From: Gallibacter intestinalis
Lineage (GTDB): Bacteria > Bacillota > Clostridia > Peptostreptococcales > Anaerovoracaceae
Length of the DNA: 64,000 nt
NCBI RefSeq assembly: GCF_014982745.1
Contig: NZ_JADCKA010000001.1
Coordinates: forward strand, 186,001-250,000
Reading direction: 5' to 3'
Part shown: piece after piece, positions 25,857-34,201 of the stretch
Numbering within the stretch: the first letter of the stretch is position 1
Layout of the letters: the number at the start of each line of letters is the position of its first letter
Position numbers and translations under genes: made by a program
The notes under the pieces: generated by a model
The model's database searches: none
The model's input: only the letters and a program-made list of their open reading frames with translations
Told to the model about the DNA's origin: nothing

Positions 25857-27700
25857 AGATTAAATTTTGCGGAGCGGCGGCAGGTGTTACAGGCTCGTGT
25901 CACCTTCTGACCGTCGGTGAACATAAGATATTGCTCGATTGCGGGCAGTTTCAGGGCGGCAAATCCATAGAAGCCTTAAACTATGAGCCGTTTCCTTTTG
26001 ATCCGGCGGAAATAGAATGTGTTGTACTTTCTCACGCCCATATAGATCATTGCGGCAGATTGCCTCTGTTGGTTAAACAGGGATTTAAGGGAAATATCTA
26101 TTGCAGTGATGCGACGGCTCAGCTTTTGGATATTATGTTAAAGGACAGCGGCTATATTCATGAAAAGGAAGCCGAGTGGAAGAATAAAAAGGCTGTAAGA
26201 GCAGGAAAGCCGGAAGTGCAGCCCCTTTATACATATAATGATGCCGTTGATTCTCTGAAATATGTATATCCTGTGCTCTATGATCAGCTTATAAAGATAA
26301 ATGATGAAATAAGCATAGTATTTAATGACGCGGGACATATCCTCGGTTCTGCCATAGTTGAAGTCTGGGCAACGGAAAATGATAAAACATCAAAGATTGT
26401 ATTTTCCGGAGACTTAGGCGTTACAGGAAGACCTATTTTAAGGGATCCGACTATCATAAAGAAAGCCGATGTGGTTATCATGGAATCCACCTACGGTAAC
26501 AGAGTCCATCCTCCCGGAAAGGACAGCATTGAAGATCTCATAAACATTATTATCAAAACCGCCAAGAGAGGCGGAAGCGTTGTTATTCCTTCATTTGCTG
26601 TGGGTAGAACCCAGGAACTTATATATGAATTTAACAGATTTTACGCAGAAAGACCGGAGTTTAAAGAGGAACTGGATAAACTAAAGGTTTATATAGACAG
26701 CCCGATGGCCACCAATGCCACTGAGGTGTTTAAGGCAAACGCTCAGGTCTTTGATGAAGAGGCCAGAGATTATCTTATGAAGGGTGATGATCCTCTGGAT
26801 TTTCCGGGGCTTAAATTTACTAAATCCACCCAGGAGTCAAAGGCTCTTAATGCAAGTATGAGCCCGAAGGTAATAATCTCTGCCAGCGGTATGTGTGAAG
26901 CGGGTCGTATCAGACATCATCTCAAGCACTGTCTGTGGGATAGCAGATGCAGTGTGGTATTTGTTGGATACCAGGCAGAAGGCACCTTGGGACGACTGAT
27001 TATAAACGGTGCTACAGATGTAACCCTGTTTGGAGAGCAGGTACACATAAACGCTGAAATCTATAATCTTGAAGGTTTTTCAGGGCATGCGGATAGAGAT
27101 GGACTTTTAGCATGGGTTAAGGGATTTCAGAAGCAGCCGGAACAGCTTTTCCTAGTTCACGGTGAGCAGCAGGCAAAGATGGATTTGGCCGAATCCATCA
27201 GACAGGAAACCGGTATGAATCCTACGGTGGTAACTGAAGTATCAGAATACGAACTGGAAACAGGTACATTACTAAGCCACGACGAGCGCATTCGTGAGAT
27301 GGTCGATGAGGAAATGCTCGAAGCCGTAAGAAAGAGAATATCAGATTTGCATTTTGATATGGAAGATCTTCTTTACAGAGCAAGCCTTTCGGCAAATCGC
27401 AGCGATAGTCCTGCAAGACTTGCGGAAATCAACAACAAGCTGTTGGAACTGGAAAAGAGCGCCATGGGGCTCAGCAGCGCTTTGTCCGACGAATCTTTGG
27501 ATAAAGAGGCTAATGCTTTCGGAGATAAGAAAGAAAATGCTGAATCAGACAGTGCATATGCTAACAGCAATTACGAGTGCCCATACTGCGGCGGTTTTAT
27601 GAATAAGCAGGAGGACGGCACGTTTAAATGCGACTTTTGCGGATGTACTGCTAAAGAGGATGAAAATGGGCAACTTGAAGTGATTCAGGGTGGAATATAA
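25853..27700 (+). CDS. Beta-CASP metallo-beta-lactamase-fold hydrolase with C-terminal zinc ribbon
   Basis: A 615-residue metallo-beta-lactamase-fold protein of the beta-CASP/CPSF-like group, which includes RNA nucleases. Metal-binding HAHIDHCGR (H-x-H-x-D-H), the DAGHILGSA motif and the beta-CASP motif GFSGHAD are all present, so the core is probably active. Beyond residue 540 a low-complexity Ser/Ala/Glu segment leads to a four-cysteine zinc ribbon (CPYC ... CDFC). The ribbon may help bind RNA. Four-base overlap with cysK suggests one transcript, though no functional link is obvious. RNase activity is inferred from family. Confidence 0.88.
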   Translation: MKIKFCGAAAGVTGSCHLLTVGEHKILLDCGQFQGGKSIEALNYEPFPFDPAEIECVVLSHAHIDHCGRLPLLVKQGFKGNIYCSDATAQLLDIMLKDSGYIHEKEAEWKNKKAVRAGKPEVQPLYTYNDAVDSLKYVYPVLYDQLIKINDEISIVFNDAGHILGSAIVEVWATENDKTSKIVFSGDLGVTGRPILRDPTIIKKADVVIMESTYGNRVHPPGKDSIEDLINIIIKTAKRGGSVVIPSFAVGRTQELIYEFNRFYAERPEFKEELDKLKVYIDSPMATNATEVFKANAQVFDEEARDYLMKGDDPLDFPGLKFTKSTQESKALNASMSPKVIISASGMCEAGRIRHHLKHCLWDSRCSVVFVGYQAEGTLGRLIINGATDVTLFGEQVHINAEIYNLEGFSGHADRDGLLAWVKGFQKQPEQLFLVHGEQQAKMDLAESIRQETGMNPTVVTEVSEYELETGTLLSHDERIREMVDEEMLEAVRKRISDLHFDMEDLLYRASLSANRSDSPARLAEINNKLLELEKSAMGLSSALSDESLDKEANAFGDKKENAESDSAYANSNYECPYCGGFMNKQEDGTFKCDFCGCTAKEDENGQLEVIQGGI

Positions 27701-27712
27701 ACAGATAAAACG

Positions 27713-27740
27713 AAAAGCCGGTCGTGTGTGACCGGTTTTA
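27713..27740 (+). terminator. Terminator of the cysK operon
   Basis: CCGGTC and GACCGG form a 6-bp stem with a 6-nt loop, flanked by AAAA and TTTT. Confidence 0.85.
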
Positions 27741-27754
27741 ATTTCGTCATTTTA

Positions 27755-27796
27755 AATTCAATTCAGTCATTTCGTTAAAAATGACTGAATTGAATT
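27755..27796. terminator. Long perfect AT-rich hairpin between convergent genes
   Basis: An 18-bp perfect stem (27755-27772 with 27779-27796) and a 6-nt loop lie 9 bp beyond the stop of the minus-strand gene. Most likely it is the terminator for that gene or a barrier between convergent transcripts; the stem is unusually long. Confidence 0.6.
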
Positions 27797-27805
27797 ATAT
27801 ACAGT

Positions 27806-29104
27806 TTAATCTAAGATATTATCATTTTCATCCCAATGGATGCCATTGCTGTCCCAGTAATCTCCTCGGCCGATGCTGTTGTAGTTGCCATGTCTGAAAT
27901 CGTTTTCCGACCATATGTCGTCATAATCATCTAAAGCAAAATCATCATCATCATCTTCGTCATCTTCTTCATTTTCATCATCTTCGTCGTCATCATCAAG
28001 ATCATCATCTTCGTCTTCACTTATGTAGTTTCCGCTGGCAATGAAATCTAAGTAGTCGTCAATATCGACACGTATAGTTATTGATGGATCTTCCGTGGAA
28101 AGCTGCTCTATATATCTGTAATAGAACTCATCCAGAGTAACATTAAGGCCCATGGAAGCAAGTATTTCGTCATCCAGAGGAGGAAATTGTATAACAGTGC
28201 AAAGGTTAGGCTGATAGACTTCCCGGTGAAGAGCGTCATTTGTTTCATAATCCTTGAAATAGGAGTTAAACTTGTCCCTGTCGAACTTATCTGCAAAAAT
28301 CATTTCAAGATAGTCGCCTAAATCTTCGTCATCAGCAAGTTTTTTGCGTAAGCTTTGATTTATAATATACGGAATATGTTCAGGATTTTGTTCAGCGGTT
28401 GCCTTACATAGTTCAGGATAATTAATAACTAATTTTATGTAGTTGTCGTCATCTAAGCATGATTTCAATTCTGAAGGTATATCCTGAAAAATCAACTTAT
28501 AATACAATTTGTCATTGTCATTTAGCTCAGAAGTATTTTTGTATATTTGTGCCAGGTCATCCCACTCGGATGCGGCATAATTCGGGTCTAAAATGAACAT
28601 ATGTCTAAAGTAAAAATCGATATCTATTGGACGAATAAGAGGGCTTGTGAATTTCTCGTTGAAACCATGAATTGAAATATACAATAATTTAAGATTATCA
28701 GCTCTTTCAAACAAGAAGTCATAGGAGTTTTCCGATAGATAATCATCAAGCTCTTCTTTTTGCAAAGTGGAGCAGTTATGTTCAGGAACTACTAGATGAT
28801 CTACCATATAAATCTTTGCGATAGCTAAAGCCTCTTCGGAACATGATTTGAGATTTTTGAGAAGAACGGAAAAAAAGCCGCTTTTTTCAAACCAGTTCAA
28901 TTCAGTGCTTCTTTCGATAGAAATAACTAAATCCAAAAGAAATCTTTCAAATTCCACTTGATTATTAGTATCTGTAATCGTACTGCGTGAGGCTACTACG
29001 GCCAAGGTTTCGTCAAAAGTTTGAAAATCATTAGTGTTGATTACTTCTTCAAGTAATCTATTTATGTATTCTGTTACTTCCTTTAGATTTGTTCTCTCAT
29101 TCAT
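27806..29104 (-). CDS. Unrecognised protein with highly acidic C-terminal region
   Basis: I do not recognise this 432-residue protein. It is soluble with no signal peptide or membrane segment. The first three quarters look helical. Near residues 375-410 is a run composed almost wholly of Asp and Glu, followed by a Trp/Asn/Asp/Gly-rich tail ending DENDNILD. The acidic run is encoded by GAT/GAA repeats. The start at 29104 (AGAGGAG about 12 nt upstream) avoids overlapping the GNAT gene; a longer form to 29188 is possible. It could be a binding or scaffold protein, but nothing fixes a role. Confidence 0.75.
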   Translation of the reverse strand: MNERTNLKEVTEYINRLLEEVINTNDFQTFDETLAVVASRSTITDTNNQVEFERFLLDLVISIERSTELNWFEKSGFFSVLLKNLKSCSEEALAIAKIYMVDHLVVPEHNCSTLQKEELDDYLSENSYDFLFERADNLKLLYISIHGFNEKFTSPLIRPIDIDFYFRHMFILDPNYAASEWDDLAQIYKNTSELNDNDKLYYKLIFQDIPSELKSCLDDDNYIKLVINYPELCKATAEQNPEHIPYIINQSLRKKLADDEDLGDYLEMIFADKFDRDKFNSYFKDYETNDALHREVYQPNLCTVIQFPPLDDEILASMGLNVTLDEFYYRYIEQLSTEDPSITIRVDIDDYLDFIASGNYISEDEDDDLDDDDEDDENEEDDEDDDDDFALDDYDDIWSENDFRHGNYNSIGRGDYWDSNGIHWDENDNILD

Positions 29105-29133
29105 ATTGCTGTAATGCTCCTCTTGCACTTCTG

Positions 29134-29634
29134 CTACTTTCCTGCTAGCTCTGTAAGTGTATCGCCTGCTATTCTGTAAACGGTCCATTCATCCATAGGC
29201 TCAGCGTTTAAAGAAAGGTAAAAATCGATGCTTGGAGTGTTGCTGTCCAGACACCACCATTCTAATCTGCCGCAGCCTCTTTCCAGGGCGATTTGGGCTA
29301 GTTTGGAAAGGAGAGCCTTTCCGTATCCCTTTCCGCGGTATTCAGGCATAACATATAAATCTTCAAGATAGATGCCGGCTCTTCCCAGGAAAGTGGAGAA
29401 GTTATGAAAAAACAGCGCAAAGCCGACTTCCGTATCGCCCTCCATGGCAAATATAACTTCGGCTTTTTCACGATTAAAAATCCATTCCTCTAAAGTTGCT
29501 TCATCTGCGATTACTTCATCTAAAAGACCTTCGTAGTCTGCCAGATCTTTTATAAATTTCAGTATTAAAGGAACGTCATTTCGCTGTGCGTGGCGAAATG
29601 ACGGTTTGTTGTTTGTTGTATTTGATTTGTTCAT
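29134..29634 (-). CDS. GNAT N-acetyltransferase, spermidine/diamine acetyltransferase-like
   Basis: A 166-residue acetyltransferase. The acetyl-CoA motif is visible as RGKGYGKALL within the LEDLYVMPEYRGKGYG stretch, and the CGRLEWWCLD and PMDEWTVYRI sequences are those of the eukaryotic-type SSAT/diamine acetyltransferase subgroup, which acetylates polyamines or thialysine. The substrate is therefore probably a small amine. The ribosome binding site (AGGTAGGA) is weak. Lies 29 bp upstream of the acidic protein gene on the same strand. Confidence 0.9.
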   Translation of the reverse strand: MNKSNTTNNKPSFRHAQRNDVPLILKFIKDLADYEGLLDEVIADEATLEEWIFNREKAEVIFAMEGDTEVGFALFFHNFSTFLGRAGIYLEDLYVMPEYRGKGYGKALLSKLAQIALERGCGRLEWWCLDSNTPSIDFYLSLNAEPMDEWTVYRIAGDTLTELAGK

Positions 29635-29668
29635 AGCGTGTCCTACCTATTTAAATTCGGAGTGTGAA

Positions 29669-30181
29669 TTACAAAAGTATTCCCTGTTCTTTTAGTTTTT
29701 CTTTAATTAAATTAAAAATCTCCTCACTTTTGCATCCGATTCTATGCAGATGGATGCCGCCGGAAATGGTGCTGAGGGGTTTATCGTTTTCTCCGCTGAC
29801 ATCTTTTATAAACATGTCGACTTCATATCGGGAGGAAAGATTCAGCAGGCCTGAAATTTCACCATATATGCTGTGTTCGATAGTCACATCTATAACTGTA
29901 CCGCCGAAATCAACTATGGTGTAAAGCTCGTCTTTCATCTGCCTGCTGTCGTGTCTGCAGGCAATCATTCCGACATATGGATAGTCGGTATCTGTAGCTT
30001 TAATAATATATCCTCGCGGAGTAGAAACTATATCGTGGCCTTCTGCACGCAAAAGAGCCACATCTCCAACTATAATCTGTCTGCTCACTGAAAAATGTTC
30101 AGCGAGGGTAGATGCGCTGATTGGTGTATTTGAATTTGTCAGCTGAATAATTATTTCTCTTCTTCTTTCGTTAGTATCCAT
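29669..30181 (-). CDS. niaR: NiaR-type niacin-responsive repressor (HTH + 3H domain)
   Basis: A 170-residue regulator with an N-terminal winged HTH (STLAEHFSVSRQIIVGDVALLRAEG) and a C-terminal 3H domain containing the three conserved histidines (within CRHDS, TIEHSIYG and GGIHLHRIG). This is the domain set of NiaR/YrxA, which represses niacin uptake and NAD synthesis genes when nicotinate is available. No Shine-Dalgarno precedes ATG 30181, and a TATACT lies only a few bases upstream, so the mRNA may be leaderless. It is divergent from a PTS-EIIC-like transporter gene. Confidence 0.9.
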   Translation of the reverse strand: MDTNERRREIIIQLTNSNTPISASTLAEHFSVSRQIIVGDVALLRAEGHDIVSTPRGYIIKATDTDYPYVGMIACRHDSRQMKDELYTIVDFGGTVIDVTIEHSIYGEISGLLNLSSRYEVDMFIKDVSGENDKPLSTISGGIHLHRIGCKSEEIFNLIKEKLKEQGILL

Positions 30182-30217
30182 ATGTGCAGTATAGCATATA
30201 TACATAGCAAATTAAAG

Positions 30218-30251
30218 GTGTCTTGACACATATATTTACATCTGTTATCAT
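30218..30251 (+). promoter_or_regulatory. Promoter with probable NiaR operator
   Basis: TTGACA (30223-30228), 17 bp, TATCAT (30246-30251). A perfect inverted repeat, GTGTC-tt-GACAC (30218-30229), covers the -35 box. It sits in the niaR/transporter intergenic space, so NiaR is the natural candidate ligand. Confidence 0.7.
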
Positions 30252-30287
30252 TGTCACGTTAGAGTCAAAAAAGAAAGGTTTAGAACG

Positions 30288-31340
30288 ATGGAAGAAACAG
30301 TAGAAAAAAAGCAGAGTTTTTTAAAAAGAAAAGACATAGAATTTTCAGCTAAACGCTATCTGCAGGATGCCCTTTCTGCAATGGCGCTGGGTCTTTTTTC
30401 ATCTTTGCTCATAGGGCTGATAATCAAGACTATAGGTGAACAGACTGTAAACCTCTTTGGTGAAAATATCGTATCGTCTTTTCTGATGGATACAGGTAAC
30501 CAGGCGATGGACCTGATGGGAGCGGCTATAGGTGTGGCTGTTGCATGGGGACTTAAAGCGCCACCGCTTGTAATGTTTACGAGTGCGATTACCGGTATGC
30601 TTGGAGCAGCTTTAGGTGGCCCTGCAGGATCATTTATCGCAGTTGCAGTCGGAGCGGAATTCGGTAAAGCTGTATCTAAAGAAACTAAAGTCGATATTAT
30701 AGTAACTCCTGCCACCACAATGCTTACAGGTGGTCTAACTGCAACTCTTGTGGGCCCAGCAGTAGGTGCATTTATGGACTGGCTAGGTGGTCTTATTATG
30801 ACAGCTACGGAATGGCAGCCTTTTGCCTTTGGTATATTTATTTCAGTTATTGTAGGACTTGCGCTGACAGCACCTATTTCCAGTGCAGCTCTTTGCATGA
30901 TGCTGGATCTTTCCGGCCTTGCGGCAGGTGCGGCAACTGTGGGATGCTGTGCTCAGATGGTTGGGTTTGCAGCCATCAGCTACAAAGAAAACGGTATCGG
31001 AGGTATTGTGGCACAAGGTATAGGAACTTCCATGCTGCAGGTTTCAAATATAATTAAAAATCCGTGGATACTGGTGCCGCCGACCTTGGCAGGAGCCATT
31101 ATAGGACCGCTAAGCACCTGTGTATTTAAGATGACAAATAACGCCATGGGTGCAGGTATGGGAACTTCCGGGCTTGTTGGACAGATAGGAACTTTCACCG
31201 ATATGGGATTTTCCGTTACAGTGCTGTTAGAGGTATTACTGCTTCAGATAGCGCTTCCGGTGGTGCTTTCCATCATATTTGACAGGCTGCTTAAGAAAGC
31301 AGGTAAAATTAAGGTGGGAGACTATAAGTTGGATTTATAA
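30288..31340 (+). CDS. PTS EIIC-like (PTS_EIIC_2) membrane transporter, candidate niacin transporter
   Basis: A 350-residue polytopic membrane protein of the EIIC-2 type, with about eight to ten Gly/Ala-rich hydrophobic segments. No EIIA, EIIB or HPr-like gene is near, so it is unlikely to be an ordinary phosphotransferase permease. It is divergent from niaR and its -35 box lies in the probable NiaR operator, suggesting uptake of nicotinate, nicotinamide or a related precursor. That substrate is inference. AAGAAAGG precedes the ATG. Confidence 0.8.
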   Translation: MEETVEKKQSFLKRKDIEFSAKRYLQDALSAMALGLFSSLLIGLIIKTIGEQTVNLFGENIVSSFLMDTGNQAMDLMGAAIGVAVAWGLKAPPLVMFTSAITGMLGAALGGPAGSFIAVAVGAEFGKAVSKETKVDIIVTPATTMLTGGLTATLVGPAVGAFMDWLGGLIMTATEWQPFAFGIFISVIVGLALTAPISSAALCMMLDLSGLAAGAATVGCCAQMVGFAAISYKENGIGGIVAQGIGTSMLQVSNIIKNPWILVPPTLAGAIIGPLSTCVFKMTNNAMGAGMGTSGLVGQIGTFTDMGFSVTVLLEVLLLQIALPVVLSIIFDRLLKKAGKIKVGDYKLDL

Positions 31341-31380
31341 TTGCAATATAAGCGTTTATATCCTTCAAGTAATAAACTGT

Positions 31381-31430
31381 AAGAGGCGGAATACAAGTTC
31401 GTAAAGGGCTTTGTTGTTTCGCCTCTTTTA
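31381..31430 (+). terminator. Terminator of the EIIC-like gene
   Basis: AAGAGGCG (31381-31388) pairs with CGCCTCTT (31420-31427), followed by a T-tract; the long loop is about 31 nt and partly self-complementary. Confidence 0.7.
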
Positions 31431-31484
31431 AATTGAACAAATAACTGTAACTAATGTTAAAATACATAAATAACCTGATATATA

Positions 31485-31493
31485 TGGTATAAT
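31485..31493 (+). promoter_or_regulatory. Extended -10 promoter
   Basis: TG-g-TATAAT (31485-31493) forms an extended -10; no convincing -35 box. The start codon is 47 bp downstream. Confidence 0.5.
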
Positions 31494-31539
31494 CAAGAAA
31501 AGAGTTTCTTATTACATACATTGAATGGAGGAAGTCGTT

Positions 31540-33660
31540 ATGAGAGAGAAACTTAAATATACGCCTTTGGCGATAGCCTGCATAGTGACAGATATTTGTC
31601 TGTTTATTGGTGTTTTATTCACTTATCTGCCATTTGGTAGACTTAAAAGCGGAAATTATTATTCAGCTTTGGGAGCTACGCAGGGTGGATATCAGTTCGT
31701 AATTTATCTTATGATGATAGCGGCGGCTGTAATGATTGCCTTGACGGTATTAAGAATTTTGTATTTTATCATGCGTGAAAGAAAACCGGCGGTAATCATA
31801 AGTGCGGCAGCAGGATTTGTAGGAGTGGTGCTGATACTGGCATTCTTCTCTAAACTGACATCAATGCTAATGAATATATCATCGCTGCTTTACGGTTCAT
31901 CTGTATATTCCGGTGTGATGTCTTCCACTGTATTTATGGTTATTGCGCTGATAATTATTGCAGTGGTTGTAGTCTTTGATGTAATCATATTGCTTTGCAT
32001 GAGAGGAAACATCAAAGCGGAAGGACTTTGCAAGCTTATGCCTTCTCTTAAAAAGAATGAAATAGGTGTATCTGCAAGGCCTGTAATGATGAATATAGTT
32101 GGTGCTTTGATATTCTCTTTGGGCATAGTAGTAATTTATATAAGATTAAGCTCCGGTAATGTCATGGGACTTATCAGTGGAATCGTTACATGGGCGATAT
32201 TCTTGATAGCGGCCATGGCTGGCATTATAGCCATTGCGATTATGATGTTTATGTTTGATCGCAAATACGGAAGAAACAAGCTGATGTTTATAAATACTAT
32301 TGTAAACACAGTGCTGGGAGTATTGATTCTTTTGTCGGTACTGATGAATCTGCTTGGTGAAAGCGGAGCATCGGGAGCCTTTAGTCTGATAATACTTATA
32401 GTGGCCATAGCGGATGCGGTACTGCAGATAGGACTGATTCTGTGCGTTATGGATGTTATCAAGGTAAAGGGAATGGAAGAATATGTGGCGCAGACGGCAG
32501 CAGCTGGCGTTGCAGCACAGCCTCAGTTTGCAGCTGCACAGGTGGAAGTTCAGCCTGTAGCTGAAACAACACAGGCACAGCCTCAGCCAGTGGCTGAAAT
32601 GCAGTCGGAAACAACACCTGAAATTCAGCCTCAGCCTGAAGTACAAAGTCAGCCTGAGACTGCAGCTGATAATGAACCGACAGAACAGGTGGTAGGTGCA
32701 GCGATAAATACAGAGACGGAAAATGTTGTCCCTGTATCCGGTGCAGGAAATGAAGGCGGACAAGATGACGGCGGCGGAAATGATGCAACCATCGAAGCAA
32801 CTGAAGCTACAGCAGCTAGCACAGCGCCTGCAGCAGAAAAGGAAAAGTTCTTTAAGACAAAGAAGGGCAAAATCACTTTGGGTGCTATCATAGCAGCTGC
32901 AGTGATAATCGTAGCTTTGATAGTGTGGGCTGTTTTCTTCAACAAGACAGAAATAGATGCCTTTGAAGATATTCAGATAGAATACACTGGCGATAACGGT
33001 CAGGGATATGCTTATGTTTCGGCCGGAGATATTGATTATGATATGAATGAACCAGGTGTAGGCTACTTTGTAAACAGTCTGTACTACGATGTTGAAAATA
33101 ACGGTCAGTTGAGCAATGGAGATAAGGTAAAGATTACCGTTCAGTACTCTAAAGCAACAGCCGACGGACTTGACATAAAGCTCAAAGAGGAAAGCAAAGA
33201 GTTTGAGGTATCCGGACTTATCGAAAAATATGCCAGCGCAGCTGATATAGATCCGGAACTGTACGATAAAGCATATCAGGAAGCCATTGAATCCGCTGAA
33301 GATCGTACATACGGAGACAATCAGAGCAAATTCTATAAGGCATATTATGTGACAGAGCAGAGAAGTGACGGTACATACGGCAATAACGATCTGGTATTTA
33401 TTTTCCAGGAAACTTATGAAACCTATGACATCGAAAGCAAAGGAAATGTCAAGAAGACAAGATACATTGGAATGTACACAAACTTCGATTCAGGCTACGA
33501 TGAAGACGGATATTACATGTACAGCATGACTCTGACAACACCTGGCACATACGATTATGTGGAAAAGGAAGACGGCATACTGCCTGCTCTTCAGGATGAG
33601 TTTAAGAGCTACTTTGATGATTACAAGATAAATATTGAAGAAGTCAATATAAGCATGTAA
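31540..33660 (+). CDS. Unrecognised large membrane protein with Q/P-rich linker and external domain
   Basis: No clear family. The 706 residues fall into four parts: about eight membrane segments (residues 5-310); a low-complexity Gln/Pro/Glu/Ala/Val linker (about 320-440, containing QPQPVAEMQ-like repeats); one more membrane segment (about 455-475) preceded by basic KTKKGK; and a C-terminal extracytoplasmic part. The beginning of that last part (F-K-D/E-x-I-x-I-x-Y-x-G and L-S-N-G-D-K-V) resembles the beta modules often found after a zinc ribbon and single membrane helix in Bacillota envelope proteins. Start at 31540 behind GGAGG. Confidence 0.75.
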   Translation: MREKLKYTPLAIACIVTDICLFIGVLFTYLPFGRLKSGNYYSALGATQGGYQFVIYLMMIAAAVMIALTVLRILYFIMRERKPAVIISAAAGFVGVVLILAFFSKLTSMLMNISSLLYGSSVYSGVMSSTVFMVIALIIIAVVVVFDVIILLCMRGNIKAEGLCKLMPSLKKNEIGVSARPVMMNIVGALIFSLGIVVIYIRLSSGNVMGLISGIVTWAIFLIAAMAGIIAIAIMMFMFDRKYGRNKLMFINTIVNTVLGVLILLSVLMNLLGESGASGAFSLIILIVAIADAVLQIGLILCVMDVIKVKGMEEYVAQTAAAGVAAQPQFAAAQVEVQPVAETTQAQPQPVAEMQSETTPEIQPQPEVQSQPETAADNEPTEQVVGAAINTETENVVPVSGAGNEGGQDDGGGNDATIEATEATAASTAPAAEKEKFFKTKKGKITLGAIIAAAVIIVALIVWAVFFNKTEIDAFEDIQIEYTGDNGQGYAYVSAGDIDYDMNEPGVGYFVNSLYYDVENNGQLSNGDKVKITVQYSKATADGLDIKLKEESKEFEVSGLIEKYASAADIDPELYDKAYQEAIESAEDRTYGDNQSKFYKAYYVTEQRSDGTYGNNDLVFIFQETYETYDIESKGNVKKTRYIGMYTNFDSGYDEDGYYMYSMTLTTPGTYDYVEKEDGILPALQDEFKSYFDDYKINIEEVNISM

Positions 33661-33692
33661 TCTGCGAAATTTAATAACAAAATTAAATAACA

Positions 33693-33730
33693 AAAATACC
33701 GGAAAGTAGATTGGGGCTTTCCGGTATTTT
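33693..33730. terminator. Bidirectional terminator
   Basis: A 14-bp perfect stem (33693-33706 with 33717-33730) starts with AAAA and ends with TTTT, between convergent genes. Confidence 0.9.
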
Positions 33731-33757
33731 CGTATATACGATATCATCATTGGATTG

Positions 33758-34201
33758 TCAGTTCCAGTAAATCTTTTTCCTAACAGCCGTAAACAATCGC
33801 AGCACGGAACCGACGATAAGTATAGCCAGTGCTATTGAGCCCGCTGTAAAGAATGTTTCTGTACCTATTGCTCCTGCCGTGGAATAATCGGATTCGATGA
33901 TGGCTGACATTGTGTAGTACATTCCAGAACCAGGCACAAGGGGCAGGATCCCCGGAATTATAAATACCGTTGCGGCTTCCTTTACCTTTCGAGAAAGAAT
34001 GTCACTTACTATAGTTACTATGCAGGTGGCTACAAAGGCGGCCACTGCCTTTGAGTATCCCATGGTCATAGCTGTCTGATATACAAACCAGGCTATACCG
34101 CCGGTGGCGGCAGCCGGAATAATTGCTTTTTTAGGTACATTTACAAGAATACAAAAACCCACGCAGGCTATGAGACCGATTACAAGCTGAAGTATATTCA
34201 T
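33758..34201 (-). CDS. Threonine/serine exporter, small subunit (ThrE_2/DUF3815)
   Basis: A 147-residue protein with four to five membrane segments, corresponding to the C-terminal half of ThrE. Contains the family PGSGMYYT motif. It begins at 34201, overlapping the larger partner by ATGA, with AGGAGG 9 nt upstream, so the two are translationally coupled and presumably form one exporter. Confidence 0.88.
   Translation of the reverse strand: MNILQLVIGLIACVGFCILVNVPKKAIIPAAATGGIAWFVYQTAMTMGYSKAVAAFVATCIVTIVSDILSRKVKEAATVFIIPGILPLVPGSGMYYTMSAIIESDYSTAGAIGTETFFTAGSIALAILIVGSVLRLFTAVRKKIYWN

Noticed and set aside
29574-29603. Perfect 11-bp hairpin CGTCATTTCGC/GCGAAATGACG
   Set aside because: It lies inside the GNAT coding start and has no T-tract; most likely chance structure within codons for PSFRHAQRNDV.
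30288-31340. Ordinary sugar PTS permease
   Set aside because: No EIIA or EIIB domain or gene nearby, and the promoter shares the space with niaR and an operator-like repeat.
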